Source: Chloroflexota bacterium
GTDB lineage: Bacteria; Chloroflexota; Dehalococcoidia; UBA1127; JACQUN01
DNA length: 11,309 nt
Assembly (NCBI GenBank): GCA_016210285.1
Contig: JACQUN010000036.1
Coordinates: 1 to 11,309 of the forward strand
Reading direction: 5' to 3'
Shown here piece after piece: positions 5,826 to 11,309 of the stretch. The translations under genes and the position numbers were made by a program. Position 1 is the first letter of the stretch. Each line of letters opens with the position of its first letter. The notes under the pieces are model-generated. The model did no database searches, was not told the DNA's origin, and saw only the letters and a program-made list of their open reading frames with translations.

Positions 5826-5854
5826 ATTCTACCTCACCAGGTGAGAGAGGTCAA
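5826..5854 (-). promoter_or_regulatory. Promoter of the yebC-ruvC-ruvA operon with an embedded palindrome
   Basis: On the minus strand TTGACC (5854-5849), a 17-bp spacer and TAGAAT (5831-5826) form a strong sigma70-type promoter about 35 bp before the yebC ATG. The spacer contains the 13-bp palindrome CTCACCTGGTGAG (5845-5833), a position from which a bound protein would block RNA polymerase. It is a candidate operator; the regulator is unknown. Confidence 0.7.
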
Positions 5855-5938
5855 AGGCATGTACCACGCGTTCCTCCCATGAGCCTCGTAGTAGTCCATC
5901 CACCGCAGCCTGAGCCTGGCCGTCTTCCTTACCTCTAC

Positions 5939-5969
5939 CACCCGGGCCAGGTCCCGGGTGCCTGCTTTT
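5939..5969 (+). other. GC-rich hairpin in the yebC-MFS divergent gap
   Basis: CACCCGGG (5939-5946) and CCCGGGTG (5953-5960) form a perfect 8-bp stem with a 6-base loop, followed on the plus strand after five bases by TTTT (5966-5969). It looks like a weak terminator, yet no plus-strand gene lies upstream. The rest of the 5855-6038 gap holds no gene that I can support. Confidence 0.35.
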
Positions 5970-5987
5970 ACACCACGCATACCTCGC

Positions 5988-6018
5988 ATGATGGCACTTT
6001 ACCAGTGTCACCTATCAT
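5988..6018. other. Imperfect dyad upstream of the MFS promoter
   Basis: ATGAT...CACT (5988-5998) and AGTG...ATCAT (6004-6018) form an interrupted inverted repeat about 20 bp upstream of the -35 box at 6039. It could be a regulator site for the transporter gene; the match is imperfect and may be chance. Confidence 0.25.
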
Positions 6019-6038
6019 TGTGAATGAGAGCAGGACCG

Positions 6039-6067
6039 TTGACAGTGACGTGCTGAGGGCCTAGCAT
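6039..6067 (+). promoter_or_regulatory. Promoter of the MFS transporter gene
   Basis: TTGACA (6039-6044), a 17-bp spacer and TAGCAT (6062-6067) give a good sigma70-type promoter, with transcription expected near 6074 and a leader of about 45 bases. Confidence 0.65.
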
Positions 6068-6119
6068 CGGCGGAGTGCTCTACTCAGAGAGGCTGGTGCT
6101 GGAGTAGGGGGCGGTTTTG

Positions 6120-7355
6120 GTGAGAAGTGCGCTTTCCACCTTGCAGGATGGTGCCCGCGCCATCGGGCGACCACGCCTGGCCTTTCTGAGTTCCCTCACG
6201 GTGGGACATACTGTCGTGCACTGGTACACGCAGCTCCTGTCGCTGTCCCTCCCGTTCCTCAAGGCCGACCTGCACCTGACCGATATCCAGGTGGGGACCA
6301 TCACCACGACCCAGATGGGGGTGAACAGCGCCACAACCCTCCCATCAGGCTACGTGGCTGACTCCTACCCGCAGCAGGGCGCGCTGATTCTGGCGGCGGC
6401 CATCGTAGCCTTCGGTGTGGGCTTGTTCCTGCTGGGCAACGCTCGCTCCTACGCCTGGGTCCTGCCGGGCGTGGGCCTTATCGGGTTGGGCACCGCTCTG
6501 TGGCACCCGGGGGCTATGGGGTCCCTCTCTGTCCGGTTCCCGGACCGTCGAGGCTTTGCCCTGTCGGTTCACGGAGTAGGTGCCAGCATCGGCGATTCCC
6601 TGGCGCCGGTGATTGTGGGGGCCATCATCCTCACTGTCTCCTGGCGGATTGCATTGCAAGTCCACCTCATCCCAGCCCTGATCTTCGCCCTGGTCCTCTG
6701 GAGGGGCCTGGGCGGCATGTACCACCAGCCCGGGCCAAGGCCGCCGTTCCGTTCCTACGTCAGCGGCATCAGGGGCCTGCTCACGAACCGCCAGGTCCTG
6801 GCGGTGATGCTCTCCAACGCGCTCATGGGCATGGCGAGGCTCAGCATCCTCACCTTCCTGCCCATCTACATCAAGGAGACCCTGGGGTACTCCTCGTTTC
6901 TTCTGGGGGTGTACCTCACGCTGCTCTATGTGATGGGGTTGGTCTCGCAGCCGGTGATGGGGGTCCTCTCCGATAGGGTAGGGCGGAAGGCGGTGATTGT
7001 CCCCAGCTTTGCCGCGATGGGGCTTCTCTTCCTGGCCATCGGCTTCGCGCACGGGGGCATCCAGTTGGGGCTGGTCATCGGCGCCCTGGGGATGTTCTTC
7101 TACGCCATCCTGAACATCACCCAGACGGCGGTCATGGATGTTGCCGGGGAGGGTGTGCAGGCCAGCACCATGGGCGTCATGGGGCTGTTCAGCCAGCCCT
7201 TCACGTTGGGTTCTCCTGTCCTGGCCGGGTACCTTGCGAGCGAGTTCGGAATCAAGACTACTTTCTGGTACGCCGCCGCTGCGGGTCTGCTGGCTGCCGC
7301 TGTGCTGGTGCCTGTCCGTTTCGGGAGAGCGCCTGGATCTGGCGCAGGGCACTAG
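6120..7355 (+). CDS. Major facilitator superfamily transporter (fosmidomycin-resistance-like)
   Basis: This protein of 411 residues is hydrophobic throughout, with about 12 predicted membrane segments, the standard MFS size. The motif GVLSDRVGRKAVI, in the cytoplasmic loop that opens the second half, is the MFS motif A (GxxxDRxGRK). In the first half GTALWHPGAMGSLSVRFPDRRGFALSVHGVGASIGDSLAPVI resembles the HP-containing region of the Fsr branch of efflux transporters. It probably exports a small molecule by proton antiport; the substrate is not readable from sequence. GTG 6120 is chosen (G-rich site AGGGGG about 8 bases upstream); TTG 6117 is an equally possible start. It is monocistronic and converges on smpB. 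Confidence 0.88.
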   Translation: MRSALSTLQDGARAIGRPRLAFLSSLTVGHTVVHWYTQLLSLSLPFLKADLHLTDIQVGTITTTQMGVNSATTLPSGYVADSYPQQGALILAAAIVAFGVGLFLLGNARSYAWVLPGVGLIGLGTALWHPGAMGSLSVRFPDRRGFALSVHGVGASIGDSLAPVIVGAIILTVSWRIALQVHLIPALIFALVLWRGLGGMYHQPGPRPPFRSYVSGIRGLLTNRQVLAVMLSNALMGMARLSILTFLPIYIKETLGYSSFLLGVYLTLLYVMGLVSQPVMGVLSDRVGRKAVIVPSFAAMGLLFLAIGFAHGGIQLGLVIGALGMFFYAILNITQTAVMDVAGEGVQASTMGVMGLFSQPFTLGSPVLAGYLASEFGIKTTFWYAAAAGLLAAAVLVPVRFGRAPGSGAGH

Positions 7356-7390
7356 ATTCGGTAGGTTGGAGAGGCGGCTGAGGGCCCCGC

Positions 7391-7858
7391 TTACTCCTGA
7401 TGCTTCATGCCCCGCTCGATTTCCCGGTCCGCTTCTCGCTCGATGATGGCCTCGCGCTTCTCGTACTTGCGCTTGCCCCGGGCCAGGCCAAGCTCCACCT
7501 TCGCCACCCTCCCCTTGATATACAGGCGCAGTGGGACGATCGTGAAGCCTCGTCGAGAGACCTTGGCGATGAGGTCCGCCATCTCATCCCGGCGGAGGAG
7601 CAGCTTTCGAGGACGTGTGGGCTCGTGGTTGTGGATACTGGCAGCATCGTATCTGGCGATGTGGGAGTTGAACAGCCACAGCTCGCCGCCCTCGGGGCCT
7701 GCGTAGGCGTCCCGAATGTTCACTCGCCCCGCTCGAACAGACTTGATCTCCGTCCCGGTCAACACCAGGCCCGCTTCGTACGTGTCCAGGATGGCATAGT
7801 CGAAGCGGGCCCTGCGGTTCACGGTGATGGTCTTGACCGGATGCTCTTGAGAAGGCAT
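7391..7858 (-). CDS. smpB: SsrA-binding protein SmpB
   Basis: The 155-residue protein is SmpB, which binds the tRNA-like domain of tmRNA and delivers it to stalled ribosomes. Visible features are NRRARFDYAILDTYEAGLVLTGTEIKSVRAGRVNIRDAYA (14-53), ELWLFNSHIARYD (59-71), HEPTRPRKLLLRRDE (78-92), GFTIVPLRLYIKGRVAKVELGLARGKRKYEKRE (104-136) and a charged C-terminal tail, which in known SmpB reads the empty mRNA channel. ATG 7858 has GGGGGAG four bases upstream. It lies 113 bp after the S41 protease gene on the same strand, with no promoter seen in that gap, so it may be co-transcribed. Its partner RNA, ssrA, lies at 9559-9910. Confidence 0.97.
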   Translation of the reverse strand: MPSQEHPVKTITVNRRARFDYAILDTYEAGLVLTGTEIKSVRAGRVNIRDAYAGPEGGELWLFNSHIARYDAASIHNHEPTRPRKLLLRRDEMADLIAKVSRRGFTIVPLRLYIKGRVAKVELGLARGKRKYEKREAIIEREADREIERGMKHQE

Positions 7859-7971
7859 GCCACTCCCCCGCGAAGGGCATCCAAACGACCGCTGACCGGG
7901 CAGGTGTGTTCGGTCGCCCCTTCATCGGCGCAGATGTGCTCCCTTACCGCTGGCGGCAATGGCCCAGGGGT

Positions 7972-9441
7972 TCAGCGTGACGGCGTAGCTGGGGAGTGCA
8001 GCAGGCGGGCGGCTCGTGCTCCAAGCTGGCCCCGCAGAATCTCCAGGGCCTTGTCCAACTGGGCATCCCCCTGTCGCCCCACTGTGGCGACGACAGGCAC
8101 GTCAGGCTCCAACCCCAACCCCTCGATGAGGCGGCCCTTGGGGGTGTACCACCGGGCGGAGGTGAAGTAGAGGCCGCCGCCATCGCTGAGAGGCCGAAGC
8201 AAGTTCACGCTGCCCTTCCCAAAGGTCTTGGTGCCGACCACCCGGGCGCGCTCATGGTCCTGCAGGGTGCCCGCGAGAACCTCGCTGCCGCTGGCTGAGA
8301 ACTGGTTGACCAGGACGACCACCGGAAGGTCGGTTGTCACGCCGACCTTGTGCACCTTCCAGTCCCGCCGCTTGCCCACTCCGTCCACCTCGTACACCAC
8401 CAGCCCCTCCCGGAGGAAGTGGCTTGCCACATCCACCACAACGCTGAGGTATCCACCCGGGTTGTTCCGCAGGTCCAGGACCACGCCCTGCGCTCCTTTG
8501 ACGAGCGCCTCCTTCAGTTTGCTCTCCAGAGCCTGGTCGGTGTTTTCATAGAAGCTGGAGATACGCACATAGGCCAGACTGTCATTGGTCATGTTCCAGT
8601 GGACGCTCTCAAGGGTGATGACGCCGCGCAATATCTCAATGGGCACAGGCTGGGTCTCACTCAGGTGCAACACCGTGAGTGTCACCTTGCTCCCCCGGGG
8701 GCCGCGGATCAGCCGGACGGCGTCCAGCACCGAGAACCCCTCGGTGCTGGCTCCGTTGATCTCCACCACCATGTCCCCTGCCCGGATGCCGGCCTTCTCC
8801 GCCGGGCTCCCGCTGAGAGGGTTCAGGATCAGTTTGCCGCCCTGGTTGTAGACCTCGGCGCCAATACCCTCGAAGCTGCCCTGGAAGTCCTGAGCCTCCA
8901 GCCGGTACCGTTGGGGATCGATATACTCGGTATGCGGGTCCGCCAGGGCCTCCAGCAGCCCCCTGATGGCCCCTTGGCTGGCCTTGGCGGTATCCAGGGC
9001 CGCCCTCCCCTCGGACTGGCGGTAGAGGGCAACCCACTTCTCCCACACTGGCCTGAGCGCTTCAGGCGCGCCCCGAGGAAGACGGGCGCCCTCCTCGGGG
9101 GTGGGCATCCCTTGCCCGACGCCTGTGGCAGCAGCACCCTGGGCGCCGAGGGCTTTCACCATTCCCTGAATGGCCCCCTGGCTGAGCTTGCTTCCATCCA
9201 GCGCCTTCTTGTCAACATACTCCTTCAAGAGTATCCCCCACACCTCCCAAAGGGCCCCGAAGGCGTCCGGCACCTCCCCTGTCTGGGGGGGTGGCGCAGC
9301 TACGGCGGCACTGGGCGTCGGCATCGGTTCGGTAGGAGTCGGTTTGCTGAAGGGTGATGGCCGACAGGCAATCACCAGCACGAGAGCAGTGACTGCCAAC
9401 GCCAAGAGCAGTCTGCTTGGGGACCTGCAGCCCACGGCCAT
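7972..9441 (-). CDS. Lipoprotein S41 (C-terminal processing/tail-specific) protease with PDZ domain
   Basis: The 489-residue protein starts with a signal of lipoprotein type (MAVGCRSPSRLLLALAVTALVLVIAC; lipobox LVIA-Cys26), so it is probably anchored outside the membrane. A Pro/Thr-rich linker follows (27-58), then two copies of a helical module (61-100 and 130-170), a PDZ domain (about 185-272; GIGAEV, GSPAEKAGIRAGDMVVEING) and the S41 catalytic domain. Ser384 (FSASGSE) and Lys409 (TFGKGS) have the 25-residue spacing of the CtpA/Prc Ser-Lys dyad. The residue four after Lys, usually Gln in CtpB-type enzymes, is Asn413. ATG 9441 is preferred (GGGAG upstream, proper signal peptide); the frame is open to 9516. 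Confidence 0.93.
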   Translation of the reverse strand: MAVGCRSPSRLLLALAVTALVLVIACRPSPFSKPTPTEPMPTPSAAVAAPPPQTGEVPDAFGALWEVWGILLKEYVDKKALDGSKLSQGAIQGMVKALGAQGAAATGVGQGMPTPEEGARLPRGAPEALRPVWEKWVALYRQSEGRAALDTAKASQGAIRGLLEALADPHTEYIDPQRYRLEAQDFQGSFEGIGAEVYNQGGKLILNPLSGSPAEKAGIRAGDMVVEINGASTEGFSVLDAVRLIRGPRGSKVTLTVLHLSETQPVPIEILRGVITLESVHWNMTNDSLAYVRISSFYENTDQALESKLKEALVKGAQGVVLDLRNNPGGYLSVVVDVASHFLREGLVVYEVDGVGKRRDWKVHKVGVTTDLPVVVLVNQFSASGSEVLAGTLQDHERARVVGTKTFGKGSVNLLRPLSDGGGLYFTSARWYTPKGRLIEGLGLEPDVPVVATVGRQGDAQLDKALEILRGQLGARAARLLHSPATPSR

Positions 9442-9477
9442 GCTTGCTCTCCCACCCTCGCTGCGTTCGGTGAATCT

Positions 9478-9488
9478 ATTGTAGCACA
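9478..9488 (-). promoter_or_regulatory. Extended -10 promoter of the S41 protease gene
   Basis: On the minus strand TGTGC-TACAAT (9488-9478) is an extended -10 element about 37 bp before the ATG. The -35 region is poor, as is common with extended -10 promoters. Confidence 0.5.
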
Positions 9489-9519
9489 GGAATGACCCAG
9501 GGAAGTCTCCAGGCAACCG

Positions 9520-9548
9520 CTGAAAGCCCCAGAAGCATGTGGTACACT
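9520..9548 (+). promoter_or_regulatory. Promoter of the tmRNA gene
   Basis: CTGAAA (9520-9525), a 17-bp spacer ending in TGTGG and TACACT (9543-9548) suit a sigma70 promoter with an extended -10, just before the mature tmRNA 5' end at 9559. It diverges from the protease promoter 55-70 bp away. Confidence 0.5.
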
Positions 9549-9558
9549 TAATGCATGT

Positions 9559-9910
9559 GGGGACGCGTGGTCTCGACAGGGGATGGCTCTGCGGGATCGC
9601 AGGCCGAGGTGCCGTCGCCCTCGTAAATCCGGCGGCAAAAAAGTAACTGGCGAGCGCGAACTCGTACTGGCTGCCTAGCTAGGCAGCCCGTCCGGCCCTT
9701 CCTCCCCCGAAGGGAGGCACCGGGCGCCATCAAGTCGGGGTGCAGCCCGGGTGGACGCCGATAGGCCCGGTCCCAAGAACCATCGGCTGGCCTCCGCGTC
9801 CTTCGCCGGTAGAGGGCGCTGAGGCGAGAACCAAATGCCGGAAAAGCCTGTAGCATATCCTGGCGGGGTGTTCCTTGGACGGGGAGTTCGACTCTCCCCC
9901 GTCTCCACCA
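9559..9910 (+). ncRNA. ssrA: Transfer-messenger RNA (tmRNA)
   Basis: The mature 5' end GGGGACG (9559-9565) pairs with CGTCTCC (9900-9906) before an encoded ACCA, including the G3-U wobble that alanyl-tRNA synthetase reads. The T-arm has GGGAG-TTCGACT-CTCCC near 9881-9897, and the 5' domain has the typical CTCGACAGGGG (9572-9582). The tag frame reads GGC GGC AAA AAA GTA ACT GGC GAG ... GCT GCC TAG, giving about GGKKVTGERELVLAA (9631-9675, stop 9676-9678); the exact resume codon is uncertain and could be one or two codons upstream. A 20-bp palindrome (9669-9688) forms the helix around the tag stop. The 352-nt length is normal. Ends in LAA as expected for ClpXP/Tsp-type recognition. Confidence 0.95.
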
Positions 9911-9927
9911 CAAACACGGGTCTGATT

Positions 9928-9963
9928 GAGCCTCAGGAGCGGTTTTGTTCCTGAGGCTCTTTG
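9928..9963 (+). terminator. tmRNA terminator
   Basis: GAGCCTCAGGA (9928-9938) and TCCTGAGGCTC (9949-9959) form a perfect 11-bp stem with a 10-base loop, followed by a short TTT run. It lies 18 bases after the tmRNA CCA. The stretch from here to 10097 holds no gene that I can support. Confidence 0.75.
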
Positions 9964-9990
9964 ATCAAGACAACCTCTGAGCCTTTGTGG

Positions 9991-10043
9991 GTAGTCGCAA
10001 CCCCGAAGATATGCCTGAAGGCAGGCTTGGGGCGTGTGGCTAC
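9991..10043. repeat. Long imperfect hairpin / palindromic element
   Basis: GTAGTCGCA (9991-9999) pairs with TGTGGCTAC (10035-10043), CCCC (10001-10004) with GGGG (10029-10032), AAG with CTT, and TGCC/GGCA closes a TGAA tetraloop (10012-10023). The whole 53 bases can fold back on itself. It has no T-run, so it is not a clear terminator; it could be a palindromic repeat element or part of a small RNA. Confidence 0.4.
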
Positions 10044-10097
10044 TATCCTCTCCCTATACAGTGACAATGACACGAATACCATCTTTGCTGATAGTGC

Positions 10098-10126
10098 TTG
10101 CACTAGTATAGGTTTTGTGTTAGCAT
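10098..10126 (+). promoter_or_regulatory. Putative promoter of the secreted-protein gene
   Basis: TTGCAC (10098-10103), a 17-bp spacer and TAGCAT (10121-10126) could form a promoter in this locally AT-richer stretch; TATACT at 10126-10131 is an alternative -10. The RNA would start near 10133, so the 23-bp repeats would lie in its leader. Confidence 0.4.
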
Positions 10127-10146
10127 ATACTGAATAGTCTGAGCAG

Positions 10147-10226
10147 CTAACCCCGATTATTCGGATGGACTAACCCAGATTATTCGGATGGGCTAACCCA
10201 GATTGTTCGGAGCAGCTAACCCCGAC
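10147..10226 (+). repeat. 23-bp direct tandem repeat, 3.4 copies
   Basis: Units begin with CTAACCC at 10147, 10170, 10193 and 10216 (the last partial). The core CTAACCC(C/A)GATTATTCGG is strongly conserved; the third copy has GTTCGG and ends GGAGCAG, like the six bases before the first unit. CCGATTATTCGG in the first copy is itself a small palindrome. There are no unique spacers, so this is not CRISPR. The array ends about 24 bp before the GTG of the next gene. Confidence 0.85.
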
Positions 10227-10249
10227 AAGAGCGCAAAAAGGAGAAAGCC

Positions 10250-11309
10250 GTGTCCGTTGTCCACCCCGCCAAGAAAGCGTACTTGCGTCTGAGTGTTCTC
10301 ATACCCCTCGTTACTATGCTTGGAATCCTCATTGCCACCGTCATTCTAATGACGAAGTCGACACAAGCGGACCACGTGTCGACGCCACCGCAAACGTTGA
10401 CCTACAACGTCACGTTCGCCACCTCCGGCCAGAGCGCGTGGGGGCCAGGCGCCACGGCGGCCCTGCCAACCAAGACGGTGGACCTGTTCTCCACGGACTG
10501 GAACGAGTCGGATAGCCAGGGCGACATCCAAAGCTTCGCGGGCATGAGCTTCGGCGGCGAGGTAGGCGGCGGCACCAGCGGCCAGCTCGGCCTGAAGGTG
10601 AGCTTCAGCGACATTGGTGCAGGGTCAGTGAATGTCAACTATCCGGTGCAGATCAAGATGGATATACCTACCATAGACTCTTTCCGCACGAGCCAGACAA
10701 TCACGATTGGCTCTAGCTGGACGCTGCAACCTGGCAGCAGCATGGCGGTCAGCATTCCTCGCGGCCGGGTGAGCATTGACGGGGACATGGCAATCGCGGC
10801 CAACGGCTTCTTCAACGTCTGCGTGTTCACTTGCAGCGGACGGACCGACTTCTTTCCGTCTTTCAACCTCTCGTATCTGAACCAGCCCGTCACCTCATCG
10901 GATGGGCAGACCTTGCTTATCGCGGGCCAGGTGGTGCCCGGCCAGGACTATTTGAACCAGAAGCAGATTAGCTCTGCATTCGGCTACCTCACCGGCGTCA
11001 GCGGCACCTTCGCGCCGCCCGACCTCCAGCTCACAACCGTGGTCGGCCCCGACGGCAGGTCGCTCATCGCCAGCGGTTCTAGCCCCAACTTCATAGACAT
11101 GGACTTGAACTTCACCAAGTTCCTGAAGAAACTGCCCGGTGGGCAGGTCTTGGGTGTTGACTTACCTCCCGTCGTGCCTGGCGTCGCCTTCAACGCCGAC
11201 CCGTTTGACGCGGATTCGTTCATAAAGGTCACGCAAAATCAGCAGGTGGTATTCACGCCGACCGTCAGGGTTACGGTGCAGTTCCCGCAGGCGGTACAGT
11301 ACACCGTGA
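10250..11309 (+). CDS. Unrecognised secreted or membrane-anchored protein, N-terminal 353 residues
   Basis: An open frame starts at GTG 10250 behind AAAGGAGA (spacing about 6) and runs off the right edge. Residues 1-10 are basic (MSVVHPAKKA), 12-35 form a hydrophobic segment (LRLSVLIPLVTMLGILIATVILM), then STQADH could be a signal-peptidase site, so the bulk is predicted outside the cell. The rest is rich in Gly, Ser, Thr and alternating hydrophobic residues, suggesting beta-sandwich structure, with only two Cys (close together in FNVCVFTCSG) that may form a disulfide. No family motif is recognised. Alternating GC-rich and AT-type codons look a little less biased than in the housekeeping genes. 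A 23-bp tandem repeat precedes it. Confidence 0.75.
   Translation, partial: MSVVHPAKKAYLRLSVLIPLVTMLGILIATVILMTKSTQADHVSTPPQTLTYNVTFATSGQSAWGPGATAALPTKTVDLFSTDWNESDSQGDIQSFAGMSFGGEVGGGTSGQLGLKVSFSDIGAGSVNVNYPVQIKMDIPTIDSFRTSQTITIGSSWTLQPGSSMAVSIPRGRVSIDGDMAIAANGFFNVCVFTCSGRTDFFPSFNLSYLNQPVTSSDGQTLLIAGQVVPGQDYLNQKQISSAFGYLTGVSGTFAPPDLQLTTVVGPDGRSLIASGSSPNFIDMDLNFTKFLKKLPGGQVLGVDLPPVVPGVAFNADPFDADSFIKVTQNQQVVFTPTVRVTVQFPQAVQYTV

Noticed and set aside
6345..7352. Minus-strand ORF of 335 codons opposite the MFS gene
   Set aside because: Composition is highly charged and Gln/Asp/His-rich, as expected for the complement of a hydrophobic membrane protein; no motifs.
8350..9357. Plus-strand ORF of 335 codons opposite the S41 protease
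   Set aside because: Antisense shadow; the minus-strand frame has a signal peptide, PDZ and S41 catalytic motifs.
9548..9913. Minus-strand ORF of 121 codons across 9548-9913
   Set aside because: The region is tmRNA on the plus strand, with tRNA-like ends and tag frame clearly present.
10147..10226. CRISPR array
   Set aside because: Units are directly abutting with a 23-bp period and no spacers; no cas genes are seen.

Overview
The window looks like a chromosomal segment of a GC-rich bacterium. Gene content and order suggest Chloroflexota, possibly near Dehalococcoidia. This rests on general resemblance (yebC-ruvC-ruvA and rpsP-khpA-rimM groups, a GERELVLAA-type tmRNA tag, a degenerate intergenic repeat) and not on a search. 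Most genes are housekeeping genes on both strands in short operons, with several near-consensus sigma70-type promoters (TTGACA-N17-TACAAT/TATAAA).

Layout. (1) 1-612, minus: N-terminal 204 residues of a leucine dehydrogenase-type amino-acid dehydrogenase running off the left edge. Its short leader holds a factor-independent terminator hairpin and a 12-codon leader ORF that stops in the hairpin loop, so it looks like an attenuator. (2) 770-906: degenerate repeat with several inverted repeats. (3) 929-2061, plus: strong promoter, then rpsP, khpA and rimM; the usual next genes trmD and rplS are absent. (4) 2135-2262, plus: consensus promoter feeding a compact structured RNA of about 93 nt whose 5' and 3' ends pair over 11 bp; a candidate orphan small RNA. 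(5) 2324-3316, minus: hypoxanthine phosphoribosyltransferase with an N-terminal restriction-endonuclease-like domain. (6) 3451-3767: two tiny zinc-ribbon genes, convergent, sharing the tetranucleotide CTAG at their stops. (7) 3911-5791, minus: yebC-ruvC-ruvA operon with a near-consensus promoter containing a 13-bp palindrome between -35 and -10; ruvB is absent. (8) 6120-7355, plus: MFS transporter with its own promoter. (9) 7391-9910: trans-translation neighbourhood, with smpB and an exported lipoprotein S41 C-terminal protease on minus and ssrA (tmRNA) divergently on plus. (10) 9928-10249: tmRNA terminator, a long imperfect hairpin, a putative promoter and a 23-bp tandem repeat. (11) 10250 to the right edge, plus: partial gene for an unrecognised membrane-anchored or secreted protein.

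Functionally, the window covers translation and ribosome maturation (S16, KhpA, RimM), ribosome rescue (tmRNA, SmpB), recombination (RuvA, RuvC), purine salvage (Hpt), amino-acid catabolism (LeuDH) and transport (MFS). The items most worth a second look are the orphan small RNA, the LeuDH attenuator, the nuclease-like/HPRT fusion, the ssrA-S41-smpB grouping, and the 23-bp repeat upstream of the secreted protein.
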